The position numbers and the translations under genes were made by a program. From Dehalococcoidia bacterium (lineage in GTDB: Bacteria; Chloroflexota; Dehalococcoidia; UBA2979), in the NCBI GenBank assembly GCA_020845735.1, contig JADLFF010000017.1:72704-136703 (forward strand): DNA of 64,000 bases, written 5' to 3'. Of this stretch, positions 16,621-24,997 are shown piece by piece (position 1 is the stretch's first letter; every line of letters begins with the position of its first letter). Below the pieces are notes generated by a model. It had not been told where the DNA came from. It did not search any database and saw only the letters and a list, made by a program, of their open reading frames with translations.

Positions 16621-17613
16621 ATGGCAGGCCTCGATGAGCTGCCCGACGCCGTCACGATCGCGCGCCTCGTGCGTGACGTGACGGGCCACGAACCGAGCAA
16701 CCCGCGCCCCCTCGGCAGCGGCGTCACGACGATCGCGTGGCGGGTCGAGACGGACGACGAGCCCATCGTGGTGCTCGTCGAGCGGCCCCTCGACGCCGCG
16801 GTGAACAACGTGGTGCGCCCGCGCTTCGGCGCGCAACTCGCCATCTACGAGGCGCTCGAGGGCCCGCCCGGCCTCGTCCCCGGCGCGATCGCCTGGAGCG
16901 GCGACGAGGAGTCGCAGGGCCTCGCGCGGTTCGACCTCCCCTGGGCGATGGTCACGGAGGCCAGGGGACAGACTGGCGAGGCCGATGACCTGAGGGCAGC
17001 AGGCGTGGCCGACCTCGGCGCGTGGCTGGCGAGGTTGCACGCGCTGCCGTGCACTGGACTCGGACTGCTCGAGGACCGGCGTGACCGCCTGACGGCACCC
17101 CACACCGAGATGGCGGCCGCCCTGCTCGAGCGCTGGTCCGGCCTCTGGCCGTTCGACGGCACATCGCTGATCGCGCACCCCATCGCGCGGCTGGCGCCGG
17201 CACTGGTCGAGCCCGCCTCGCGGTTCCGCGAGGCGCTGCTCCGCTTTGGACAGCTCACGAAGGGCGTCGTGCTGCACAGCGACCTGAATCCGGTCCACGT
17301 GTTCCTCGCCGAGGGCCGAGTCACGACCGTGATCGACTTCAGCGATGCGTTCATCGGACCCGCTGCTGCTGACCTCGCGGTCTTCGCGAGTCACTACGGG
17401 TGGGAGCGGACGGAGCAGCTCCTCGAGACGTACGCCGCCTCGGCGGTGCTGCGCGAGACGAGGCTCGCGGAGTCGCACCTGTTCGGGGTCGCGGTGGGCC
17501 TCTATCGCGTGCGCAAGCGGTTCCTGGGACAGCAACCCCGCGAGCGCATCGAGCGTGACATCGCGTTCCTCGGGACTACCATCGAGCACGCCGCGCACCT
17601 CCTGCGCGGGTAG
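16621..17613 (+). CDS. Aminoglycoside-phosphotransferase-like small-molecule kinase
   Basis: A 330-residue protein of the APH/choline-kinase-like fold. The N-lobe has GSGVTTIAWRVE, resembling the nucleotide loop. The catalytic region is VVLHSDLNPVHVF, with the HxD motif, followed by TVIDFSDAFIGPAAADLA, corresponding to the metal-binding Asp and the following D-L. In the catalytic loop the usual Asn after HxD is replaced by His (HSDLNPVH), though an earlier Asn is present. Such kinases phosphorylate sugars, amino alcohols or antibiotics; nothing here identifies the substrate. It begins 26 bp after the M16 gene. Confidence 0.8.
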   Translation: MAGLDELPDAVTIARLVRDVTGHEPSNPRPLGSGVTTIAWRVETDDEPIVVLVERPLDAAVNNVVRPRFGAQLAIYEALEGPPGLVPGAIAWSGDEESQGLARFDLPWAMVTEARGQTGEADDLRAAGVADLGAWLARLHALPCTGLGLLEDRRDRLTAPHTEMAAALLERWSGLWPFDGTSLIAHPIARLAPALVEPASRFREALLRFGQLTKGVVLHSDLNPVHVFLAEGRVTTVIDFSDAFIGPAAADLAVFASHYGWERTEQLLETYAASAVLRETRLAESHLFGVAVGLYRVRKRFLGQQPRERIERDIAFLGTTIEHAAHLLRG

Positions 17614-17636
17614 CCGCCGCGCGAAGGGCCAAGCAC

Positions 17637-18359
17637 GTGCCGCACATCGAAACGCCCGAGGGCATGCGCATCCGCTACGAGGAGCGCGGGACGGGGCGCC
17701 CGCTCGTGCTGGCGCACGGCTTCGGCGTGTCCCTCGAGATGTGGATGCCTCAGGTGCTCGCGCTCTCCGAGCGGAACCGCCTGATCACGTGGGACGCGCG
17801 CGGGCATGGCGGCTCGAGCGCCCCCGGACATCGCGAGGCGTACTCGATGGAGGTCCTGGCCCAGGACTTGCGGGCGCTGCTCGAGCAGCTGGGGGCCGTC
17901 GACGGCGCCGTCATCGGCGGCATGTCCTTTGGTGGGCAGATCGCGCTCCAGTACGCGGTCGACTACCCCGCGGACACGTACGCGCTCGTGCTTTCCGATT
18001 CGACGACGCGCGGAAGCGAGCCGCCGCGGGACTCGCGGGAGGCGGCCGCCGCGTGGGGCGTCACCGGCGACCCCGGACTCGAGGGCTGCCTCCACGCGAT
18101 GGCAAGTCGTGCCGACCTGACCTCGGTGCTGCCGTCGCTGCCGATGCCCGCGCTCGTCCTCTACGGGCAGCACGACGAGATGATCGAGCGGGGCGTGCAT
18201 CGAGTCGTCGACGGACTTCCGAGGCGGCGCGTCACGGTCCTCGCCGACTGCTTCCACGGCACCTCGGGCCAGCGCCCGCGGGCGTGGAACGACGCGGTCC
18301 TGCGATTCCTCGACGACATCGAGGCAGGAGCCAGCCTCGGTGAGACCGAGTTCGTCTGA
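17637..18359 (+). CDS. Alpha/beta-fold hydrolase
   Basis: A 240-residue hydrolase with a complete triad: the oxyanion region LAHGFG, nucleophile Ser97 in GMSFGGQ, Asp in LVLYGQHDEMI and His in ADCFHGTSG. The short core without a large cap resembles 3-oxoadipate enol-lactonase or small esterases. The GTG start is preceded by AAGGG at a suitable distance. It sits between a phosphotransferase and a CitE-like lyase, which hints at a small catabolic operon, but the substrate cannot be inferred. Confidence 0.85.
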   Translation: MPHIETPEGMRIRYEERGTGRPLVLAHGFGVSLEMWMPQVLALSERNRLITWDARGHGGSSAPGHREAYSMEVLAQDLRALLEQLGAVDGAVIGGMSFGGQIALQYAVDYPADTYALVLSDSTTRGSEPPRDSREAAAAWGVTGDPGLEGCLHAMASRADLTSVLPSLPMPALVLYGQHDEMIERGVHRVVDGLPRRRVTVLADCFHGTSGQRPRAWNDAVLRFLDDIEAGASLGETEFV

Positions 18360-18406
18360 GGATCACATCGACACCGAGCGAACGAGACTGAACTGAGAGG
18401 CTGCCG

Positions 18407-19306
18407 GTGGTTGCGATTCGCAGCATCCTGCTCATCCGGGGCACCAACCCCGCAACCTACGAGGCAGCCGCGAGCACCGGTGCGGACGCGGTCGTCATTG
18501 ACCTCGCGGCGCCCGAGACGCACCGGGACCGCGCGGCGCTGCGAGCCCTCGTGGCCCGGCATGCACCGCTGATCGCGCGGCGTGGCCGCGAGGTCCACGT
18601 ACGTGTCTCCGACGCCCGGTCGGGTGAACTGGACGCGGACATCGAGGCGGTCGTCAGCGCCTCGGTGCGCGCGGTCCTGCTCGCGGGCGCCGAGGAGCCA
18701 CAGGACGTGCGCGACGCGGATGTGGCCATCCGCCAGCGCGAGATGCGTCGCAAGGTGGCGCCGGGACACGTCCGCCTGATCCCCGAGATCGACTCCGCCG
18801 CCGGGCTGCGAGCATTGCCGCAGTTGATCGCGGCCGTCGACCGGCACGGCGCCGTGGCGCTGAACATCGAGCTCCTCGCGCACGACCTCGGCGTTGCGCC
18901 GTCCTCGGGCCACCTGGCGCCCACCATGCCGTTGGCGGAGCACGCCATGGCCGCAGTCTCCTTCGAGGCGGCGGCCTCCGGCCTCCCCTGGGTCCTCCTC
19001 GCGCCACACGCCGACCACGGCGCGCGTTCCGCGCTCGCGACGCGGGCCCACGCGATGGGCGCGTCCGGCGTGTACGTCCGGTCGGAGTCGGAGGCGGTGG
19101 GCTTCCGCCAGCTCTTCACGGTGCCCCGCGCGCGGGTCGAGCAGGCCCGCGCCGTCCTCGACGAGTGGGAGCGCGTGCGCACAGCCGGGGACTGGGTGGG
19201 CACCGTCAACGACGAGCTGGTCGATCGTCGCAGCGTCCGCCGCGCGCGCCGGATCGTGGCGCAGGATGCCGAGTACCAGTCCGAGGATCGCTCGCGACGG
19301 AGCTAG
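18407..19306 (+). CDS. HpcH/HpaI aldolase / citrate lyase beta-like protein
   Basis: A 299-residue TIM-barrel protein resembling CitE/malyl-CoA lyase relatives. It begins RSILLIRGTNPATYEAAASTGADAVVIDLAAPETHRDR, comparable to the family's first strand and acidic loop. The expected metal-ligand region appears as LIPEIDSAAGL and LNIELLAHDLGV. Some signature residues differ (DLAAPETH where CitE has DLEDAV), so the reaction may differ from citryl-CoA or malyl-CoA cleavage. GAGAGG precedes the GTG start. The stop shares CTAG with the convergent DUF402 gene. Confidence 0.75.
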   Translation: MVAIRSILLIRGTNPATYEAAASTGADAVVIDLAAPETHRDRAALRALVARHAPLIARRGREVHVRVSDARSGELDADIEAVVSASVRAVLLAGAEEPQDVRDADVAIRQREMRRKVAPGHVRLIPEIDSAAGLRALPQLIAAVDRHGAVALNIELLAHDLGVAPSSGHLAPTMPLAEHAMAAVSFEAAASGLPWVLLAPHADHGARSALATRAHAMGASGVYVRSESEAVGFRQLFTVPRARVEQARAVLDEWERVRTAGDWVGTVNDELVDRRSVRRARRIVAQDAEYQSEDRSRRS

Positions 19307-19806
19307 CGCGCAGCCGCGAGGCGCATGACCTCGCGCCTGACGGCGCCAATGATCCGCGACCGGCCGCCCTCGAGCAGCGCGCGCGCCCGCGCGACGCGTC
19401 TCGCGTCCGCCTCGGTCATCGCGCCGGTCTCGATCGCGGCGGCGACGTCCGCTTCGTCGTCCCAGCGAGGCCCCGCGTGATCGAGCCAGAGGTCGAGCAG
19501 GAGATCGCGGTAGCGCACCTCGGGAGGCGTGGCGGCCAGGCCGATCTGGACATCGGTGACCACATCGCAGCGGACAAAGACCGAGTCGACTGTGCCGGCG
19601 CGCACCGCGTAGTAGCAGTTGTACGGTCGCCGCACCCAGAAGAACCCGTACGAATCGAGCGCCACGCCCTCGCGCTCGAGGCGAAAGAGCACGACAGCGC
19701 GGGCACGATTGGCCTCGACCAGCTCGCAGTCGAAGCGTTGCTCGCGTGCGCCGTCGAAGGAGCGCTTCACCTCGACGATGCGCGCGCCCGGCGTCCGAGG
19801 TGTCAC
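19303..19806 (-). CDS. DUF402 domain protein (FomD/nucleotide-phosphatase-like)
   Basis: A 167-residue protein. The conserved block SVFVRCDVVTDVQIG with YRDLLLDLWLDHAGPRWDDEADVAAAIETGAMTE matches DUF402, which includes nucleoside di/triphosphatases and the FomD hydrolase. The DLLLDLWLD and later acidic residues are the likely metal ligands. I take GTG 19806, which overlaps the lipoprotein stop by 4 nt (GTGA); an upstream GTG at 19824 is in frame. A phosphatase role is plausible but unproven. Convergent with the CitE-like gene through a shared CTAG. Confidence 0.75.
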   Translation of the reverse strand: MTPRTPGARIVEVKRSFDGAREQRFDCELVEANRARAVVLFRLEREGVALDSYGFFWVRRPYNCYYAVRAGTVDSVFVRCDVVTDVQIGLAATPPEVRYRDLLLDLWLDHAGPRWDDEADVAAAIETGAMTEADARRVARARALLEGGRSRIIGAVRREVMRLAAAR

Positions 19807-20420
19807 GGACGCGGCTCCAGCCACGCGAGCACGAGCGTCCCATCGCCCCGAGGGTGCACGTCGTATGCGAAGGCCACGGGAGTACCGACGGCAACCCCGT
19901 CCACGCGGGCCGTCCCCGACGCGGGGAGGCGGAGGGTCAACGGACGGCCGCCGGCCTGGACCACGATCACGCGCTGGGCCGGGTCGCGTGCCACCAGCAC
20001 ACCCTCTTCACGCGTCTCGCCGAGCCAGCTCGTGGCGGACTGCGTCACATCGAGCGTGTGCGACTGGCGAAACGCGTCCTGGATCACGACCCGCCACCCG
20101 CCTACGCCCGGGCGCTCGAGGACCGACTCGACGCGAAGCTCGCGCACGGGCACCGACAGCAGCTCGCCGAGGTACTCGAGCGCGCGCACGGAGGCCCCCT
20201 CGAGGTCGGCGGCGCCACCGGGCCCGGCGGGCTCGGGCGCCGCGAGCATGGAGCCCGGCGCGGGCGGGACGGGCGACGGCGTCGCGGCGGCCGTACGGCC
20301 CTCGAGGGCGCTTCGCGGGGTGGTGATCGGGCGCGCGTCGTTCCTGATCGACGCGCCACATGCCTGGAGGGCGAGCAAGCTGGCGGCGGCCAGGACGAGG
20401 AGCTTGACCCTCATGGGCAT
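19803..20420 (-). CDS. Predicted lipoprotein of unknown function
   Basis: A 205-residue exported protein with a short basic N-terminus and hydrophobic segment ending in a lipobox (LVLAAASLLALQACGAS), so lipid attachment on that Cys is expected. A Pro/Ala-rich linker (ATPSPVPPAPGSM) follows. The mature domain contains alternating strands (VRALEYLGELL; GGWRVVIQDAF; QRVIVVQAGGRPLTLRLP). I do not recognise the fold. AAGGA lies before ATG 20420. It is divergent from purA and overlaps the DUF402 gene at its end. Confidence 0.75.
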   Translation of the reverse strand: MPMRVKLLVLAAASLLALQACGASIRNDARPITTPRSALEGRTAAATPSPVPPAPGSMLAAPEPAGPGGAADLEGASVRALEYLGELLSVPVRELRVESVLERPGVGGWRVVIQDAFRQSHTLDVTQSATSWLGETREEGVLVARDPAQRVIVVQAGGRPLTLRLPASGTARVDGVAVGTPVAFAYDVHPRGDGTLVLAWLEPRP

Positions 20421-20538
20421 CGCGTCCTTGCGACTCGGAAGGCAGTAGCTCGTTGCTTGTGTATGATCCCCGAGGTTCGAGCGCCCTTCAATGGGTCGTG
20501 TGTGTGCGCCCTCGGACGGGCGGCGGGAAGAGGCAACG

Positions 20539-21855
20539 ATGCCGGCCACAGTGATCATCGGCGGGCAGTGGGGCGACGAGGGCAAGGGCCGGGTGGTGGA
20601 CTACCACGCCCGCAACTGCTCGATCATTGCGCGCTACTCGGCGGGCACGAACGCCGGCCACACGATCGTCAACGACCGGGGTCACTTCGCGCTGCACCTC
20701 GTGCCGGCCGGGATCTTCTACGGTGACAAGACCTGCGTGATCGGCAAGGGCGTGGTCGTCGAGCCGGTGGGCCTGCTCAAGGAGCTCGCGATGCTGGGCG
20801 AGCGCGGCGTGGACACCTCGCGGCTGCTGATCAGCGACCGCGCGAACGTCGTCATGCCCTGGCACCCCGTCATCGACAGGCTGGACGAGGCGTTTCGCGG
20901 GGAGCACGCGATCGGCACGACGGGAACCGGCACCGGGCCCGCGTTCACCGACAAGGTCTCGCGGAACGGCGTCCGGGTCATCGACCTGATCACGCCGGAG
21001 CTGCTCGCCGCCAAGCTCGAGATGGTGCTGCCATACAAGAACCGCGTGATTACCGAGCTCTACGGCGGCCCCGCCCTCGATTTCGACACGGTGCTGCGCG
21101 AGTACCGCGCGTTCGGGGAGCAGCTCGCGCCGCACGTCGCCGATGTCGACACGATCGTGCAGGACGCACACGATGCGGGTGACCGCATCCTCCTCGAGGG
21201 CGCACAGGGCGCGCTCCTCGACCTGGACTCCGGCACGTACCCCTACGTGACGTCGTCGGTCCCCGCCTCGGTGGCGGCCGGCGCCTCGATTGGGATTGGC
21301 CTCGGGCCCACCGCCATCGAGCGCGTGGTCGGTGTGTACAAGGCCTACCAGACCCGCGTCGGCAACGGCCCGATGCCGACCGAGCTGTTCGGCGAGGACG
21401 CCGACCGCCTGCGCGACCCCGCGGCGGCGCAGGGGCAGGGCGAGTACGGCACCACGACCGGTCGCTCGCGGCGCTGCGGCTGGTTCGACGGCGTGCTCGC
21501 GCGGTACACGGCACGCCTCAACGGCGTGAACTCCGTCGCCCTGACCCGCCTCGATGTGCTGTCGCAGTTCGACAGCGTGAAGGTCTGCATCAGCTACGAG
21601 CGCAACGGCGATCGCGTCAACACCCTCCCGGCGGCGCTGCAGCACCAGTACGAGGTGCAGCCGGTCTACGAGGAACTGCCGGGCTGGCGCTCGGACGTGT
21701 CGGGCGTACGCAGCTTCGGCGACCTCCCCGCCAACGCGCGTGCCTTCGTGCGGCGCGTCGAGCAGCTCATCGGCGCACCCGTCGACATGATCTCGGTGGG
21801 ACCGGCCCGCGAGCAGGTAATCGTGACGCACGATATCTTCGGTACGGAGTTGTAG
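20539..21855 (+). CDS. purA: Adenylosuccinate synthetase
   Basis: PurA joins IMP and aspartate with GTP, the first step from IMP to AMP. The 438-residue protein opens with the GTP-binding signature VIIGGQWGDEGKGRVVDYHA and shows AGTNAGHTIV, GIGPA-like GTGTGPAFTDKVSRNGVRV, LLEGAQGALLDLDSGTYPYVTSS and GVYKAYQTRVGNGPMPTEL. Length is normal. ATG 20539 follows GGGAAGAGG at a good distance; the longer frame upstream lies in the promoter region. A TATGAT box lies at 20462-20467. Divergent from the lipoprotein gene. Confidence 0.97.
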   Translation: MPATVIIGGQWGDEGKGRVVDYHARNCSIIARYSAGTNAGHTIVNDRGHFALHLVPAGIFYGDKTCVIGKGVVVEPVGLLKELAMLGERGVDTSRLLISDRANVVMPWHPVIDRLDEAFRGEHAIGTTGTGTGPAFTDKVSRNGVRVIDLITPELLAAKLEMVLPYKNRVITELYGGPALDFDTVLREYRAFGEQLAPHVADVDTIVQDAHDAGDRILLEGAQGALLDLDSGTYPYVTSSVPASVAAGASIGIGLGPTAIERVVGVYKAYQTRVGNGPMPTELFGEDADRLRDPAAAQGQGEYGTTTGRSRRCGWFDGVLARYTARLNGVNSVALTRLDVLSQFDSVKVCISYERNGDRVNTLPAALQHQYEVQPVYEELPGWRSDVSGVRSFGDLPANARAFVRRVEQLIGAPVDMISVGPAREQVIVTHDIFGTEL

Positions 21856-21889
21856 CCCCAGACCACAGGTCACACGAAGGAGAGCAAGC

Positions 21890-22411
21890 GTGGGCGCGGC
21901 GTCGCTGGTGGTGCACGTGCTGCTGGCGACCATCCTCGTGGGACCCCAGATCCTGATGTTCTACGCCGTCGCGCCGGCATCGTGGCTGATCGACGACCAC
22001 GCGCTGCGCACGTCCGTCGTCCGCGTCATCGCGAGGCGGTTCGCGACGCTCTCGATGGTGGCGCTCGTCGGACTGCTTGTGACCGGCCTCTTTCAGTTCT
22101 ACACGCCGTCGATCGTCCCGCCCCAGATTCGCGAGGAGATGAACGCGTACCGCTGGGGCACGGTGTTCCAGCTCAAGATGACGCTGTTCGTCGTGCTCGT
22201 CGGGATGATCGCGTTTCACGCCGCGGTCCTCGCGAGGCGGATCGCAGCCGTCACCGAGGCCGTGACGAACGGTCAGCTGGAGATGTGGGAGCTCGAGCGC
22301 GCCCGTCGCAATTCCCTCGTGTTCTCCGGGCTCATGATCGTCGTGTCGGTCGCGATCCTCGCGCTCGGCGTGCTGCTCTCGTACCCGCCGTTCGCCGACC
22401 GGACCGTCTAG
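21890..22411 (+). CDS. Four-helix membrane protein, CopD/DUF2269-like
   Basis: A 173-residue protein with four predicted membrane helices: residues about 3-27 (SLVVHVLLATILVGPQILMF), 52-72, 92-117 (LKMTLFVVLVGMIAFHAAVLAR) and 145-168. Histidines in helices one and three could bind heme or copper, as proposed for CopD-type proteins, but this is inference. AAGGAGAG precedes the GTG start. It lies 34 bp after purA and 8 bp before mug. It resembles in layout the membrane protein behind pyrG. Confidence 0.72.
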   Translation: MGAASLVVHVLLATILVGPQILMFYAVAPASWLIDDHALRTSVVRVIARRFATLSMVALVGLLVTGLFQFYTPSIVPPQIREEMNAYRWGTVFQLKMTLFVVLVGMIAFHAAVLARRIAAVTEAVTNGQLEMWELERARRNSLVFSGLMIVVSVAILALGVLLSYPPFADRTV

Positions 22412-22419
22412 GAGGGTAG

Positions 22420-22959
22420 ATGCGTCCTCCTCGCACGTTGCCCGACCTCCTCCGGCCGGGCCTCGACCTCGTCTTCATCGGCATCAACCCCGGGGCGACC
22501 TCGGCGTTGCGGGGCCACTACTACGCGCACCCGGGCAACGCGTTCTGGCGCGAGCTCAGCGCCTCCGGGCTCACCGAGGGCGCATGCACACCAGCGGATG
22601 ACCGACGGCTGCCCGCGTGCGGCATCGGGTTCACCGATGTCGTGAAGCGCGTGGTGACGGACAGCGCGGCGGTATCGCCCGCGGAGCTCGCGGCCGCCGC
22701 CCCGGCGCTTCGAGCACGGATCGCCTACGCGCGGCCGGCCGCCGTGTGCTTCACGAGCACGCGCGCACTCGAGGCCGTCCTTCCTCGGGTGCGCACGGCG
22801 CACGCATGGGGGCGGCAGCCCGCCGCGCTCCACGGCGCCGAGGTCTGGCTCATGCCCTCGACGTCCGGCCGTGCCGCCGCGCACCGGGCCGAGGTGCGTC
22901 GTGTCCTCGCGGAGCTCGCCGCTCGCGTCCGCCTCCCGCGCGTGGAGGAGGCTGCATGA
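22420..22959 (+). CDS. mug: Mismatch-specific uracil/thymine DNA glycosylase (Mug/TDG family)
   Basis: Removes uracil or ethenocytosine from G:U or related mispairs. The 179-residue protein contains the catalytic-loop motif GINPG (FIGINPGATSALRGHYYAHPGNAFW), the structural GIGFTDVVKR and the minor-groove wedge MPSTSGRAA, which corresponds to the NPSGLS-type loop. Length is standard for Mug. An almost ideal Shine-Dalgarno (GGAGGGTAG) precedes ATG. Its TGA overlaps the next ATG (ATGA), coupling it to the zinc-ribbon membrane protein. Confidence 0.9.
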   Translation: MRPPRTLPDLLRPGLDLVFIGINPGATSALRGHYYAHPGNAFWRELSASGLTEGACTPADDRRLPACGIGFTDVVKRVVTDSAAVSPAELAAAAPALRARIAYARPAAVCFTSTRALEAVLPRVRTAHAWGRQPAALHGAEVWLMPSTSGRAAAHRAEVRRVLAELAARVRLPRVEEAA

Positions 22960-23501
22960 GCGCCGACTGGGCCCGGGGCGACGAGCGCTTCCAACCGGAC
23001 GACGAGTGCCCGCTGTTCAGCGATCGCCTCGAGGAGCACATCGTCGGGATCACCCGTGGCGAGCTCCCCAATCGAGGGCGGTTCTGCGGGCACTGCTACA
23101 CGCCCATGTCCATCGAGACCGTGCGCTGCTCGCATTGCCAGACCGCGGTGCGCGATCGGGCGCCGGTGGGCGCGATCCCGGACGCCGTCGTGGCGATGCT
23201 CAGACGCCAGCGCAAGACCGAGTCGAACTGGGTGAACGGCTTTGCGTACCTCGGGCTGGTGCTCGCGGCGGTGTTCGGCCTCGGCGTGGTGCTGGGAGTG
23301 CCGTACCTGCGCGCGAACCTGCTGCCGGCGACGATCGTCTACGGGCTGCTGCTCGTCGTCGGGAGCCGCATGCTCGCCGGCCTCCTCGGTGGGTACTGGG
23401 GCGACCGGATGGGGTACGAGCGCGCGCGACGGGACCTGCGCGAGGCGTGGGCGGAGCTCGTCGTCGAGCGGGACGGGCGGCCCGCGGAGGTCCGGCGCTA
23501 G
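22956..23501 (+). CDS. Zinc-ribbon membrane protein of unknown function
   Basis: A 181-residue protein. The N-terminal soluble part carries a four-Cys zinc ribbon (RFCGHCYTPM...VRCSHCQTAV, residues about 49-70). Two membrane helices follow (FAYLGLVLAAVFGLGVVLGVPYL and TIVYGLLLVVGSRMLAGLLGGYWG), and the C-terminal tail is charged. No enzyme motif is visible. It is translationally coupled to mug (ATGA) and ends on a CTAG shared with dapA. A link with DNA repair is suggested only by position. Confidence 0.8.
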   Translation: MSADWARGDERFQPDDECPLFSDRLEEHIVGITRGELPNRGRFCGHCYTPMSIETVRCSHCQTAVRDRAPVGAIPDAVVAMLRRQRKTESNWVNGFAYLGLVLAAVFGLGVVLGVPYLRANLLPATIVYGLLLVVGSRMLAGLLGGYWGDRMGYERARRDLREAWAELVVERDGRPAEVRR

Positions 23502-24406
23502 CGAGCCGGTGCCGGCACCCGCACGTCGATCTGCTGTCGTGCGAGCTCGGCGCGGATCCGAGCGGTAGCCCCCTCGGAGGCCGGCAGGAGGGGCAATCGC
23601 GGCGCGCCGACCGCGAAGCCAACCTCGTGCATCGCCTGCTTCACCGGGATCGGGTTGCTCTCGATGAACAGCACGTCGACGAGCGGGGTCAGCCGGTGAT
23701 GCAGAGCCGCGGCCTCGCCGAGGTCGCCGCGGAGGCAGGCATCGATGAGCTGGCGGATCTGCCGGCCGACCAGGTGTCCGGCCACCGACACGATCCCGTA
23801 CCCCCCCATCGCCATCACGCCCAGCGTGTCGGAGTCGTTGCCCGACCACACGCGAAAGCCGGACGGCGCGCCCGCGATCACCCGCCCGATCTGCGCGAAG
23901 TCCCCACTCGCCTCCTTGACCCCGACGATCCGGGGATGCTCCGCGAGGCGCAGCATGGTCTCAGCGGTCATGTTGAGCGCCGTGCGTACGGGGACGTTGT
24001 AGAGCATGCACGGGAGGCCGGTCGCATCGGCGATCGCGGTGAAGTGACGGACGAGGCCCTCCTGGGGCGGCTTGTTGTAGGCGGGCACTGTGAGGAGCAG
24101 GCCGTCGCAACCCACCCGCTCCGCCTCGCGTGAGAGGGCGATCGACTCGGCGGTGGAGGAGTTCGTGGAACCGGCGATCACGGCCACATCCGAGGGGAGC
24201 GCGCGGCGAATCGCCGCCCAGAGCGCGATCTTCTCCTCGGCGGTCAGGGTGATGCCCTCGCCGGTGCTGCCTGCGATGACCAGACCCTCGTTGCCGGAGT
24301 CCACGAGCGCCTTCGCGAGGTCGGCGGCGCGCTCGTAATCGACGGCGCCATCCTCCCGCATCGGCGTGATCATGGCAGTGAGCAGGCGACCAAACTCGGC
24401 AGGCAT
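23498..24406 (-). CDS. dapA: 4-hydroxy-tetrahydrodipicolinate synthase
   Basis: DapA condenses pyruvate with aspartate semialdehyde, the committed step to lysine and diaminopimelate. The 302-residue TIM barrel has the signature GLVIAGSTGEGITLT (the usual GTTGE is GSTGE here), the catalytic Tyr in LYNVPVRTALNM and the Schiff-base Lys in IVGVKEASGDF. Length is typical. GGAAGGGG precedes the ATG. dapB, asd and lysC are elsewhere in this window, so the pathway genes are dispersed. It converges on the zinc-ribbon gene. Confidence 0.94.
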   Translation of the reverse strand: MPAEFGRLLTAMITPMREDGAVDYERAADLAKALVDSGNEGLVIAGSTGEGITLTAEEKIALWAAIRRALPSDVAVIAGSTNSSTAESIALSREAERVGCDGLLLTVPAYNKPPQEGLVRHFTAIADATGLPCMLYNVPVRTALNMTAETMLRLAEHPRIVGVKEASGDFAQIGRVIAGAPSGFRVWSGNDSDTLGVMAMGGYGIVSVAGHLVGRQIRQLIDACLRGDLGEAAALHHRLTPLVDVLFIESNPIPVKQAMHEVGFAVGAPRLPLLPASEGATARIRAELARQQIDVRVPAPAR

Positions 24407-24520
24407 ATCCGGCCCCTTCCGAGGAACGACGCGGGCGCGGGCACCGCATCAGAGGGAGCAGGATAGCGCAAGGGACGCGGCCCATGAGCCGCGCCCCCTC
24501 ACCTCGCGCTCAGCGCATCA

Positions 24521-24865
24521 CTATTCGCCGAATTCGAGAATCTCCGAGAGCCAGGAGCGCTTCTTTTTCTTCGGGTAGCGCCGGTCATCGTCGTCGTCAT
24601 CATCGTCACGGCGCCGGCGCTCGTCGTAGCTTGCGCGTTCGTCGTAGCGAGGCTCCGAGCGCCGTTGCTCCTCGAGCAGCGGTCGCGGTGCACGTGAGTC
24701 CGACGCAGCGCGCGCGTCGGCCTCGTCATCGGCGCCCGCCGCCTCGAGGAGGTGTTCGAGCTCACCGCGGTCCAGCCAGATGCCGCGGCACTCAGAACAG
24801 AGATCGATCTTGACGCCGCGACGCGTAACTTCTCGAAGCTGGGCATCGTCGACGGGACAGCGCAC
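24521..24865 (-). CDS. zf-TFIIB-type zinc-ribbon protein
   Basis: A 114-residue protein whose N-terminal 45 residues read VRCPVDDAQLREVTRRGVKI then LCSECRGIWLDRGELEHLLE, the zf-TFIIB pattern with the conserved G-x-W-L-D-x-G-E-L. The first knuckle is CPVD rather than CPxC, so one Cys ligand is replaced; this variant occurs in the family. The C-terminal half is disordered and highly charged, including a run of eight Asp and a run of four Lys. GGAGGT sits just before GTG 24865, which fixes the start inside a much longer open frame. Function unknown; probably nucleic-acid or protein binding. Confidence 0.8.
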   Translation of the reverse strand: MRCPVDDAQLREVTRRGVKIDLCSECRGIWLDRGELEHLLEAAGADDEADARAASDSRAPRPLLEEQRRSEPRYDERASYDERRRRDDDDDDDDRRYPKKKKRSWLSEILEFGE

Positions 24866-24997
24866 TGCGTACCTCCATCCGGGGTGGAAGCCCGTACCAA
24901 TGTACCCAGTCGGCCCTTCGCCGTGGGCACCTTCGAGCCGAGCGTAACCGGCTAGAATCGAAGCTCGCAGGCGCAGGCGCCAGGGGGGTGGGCAGGC

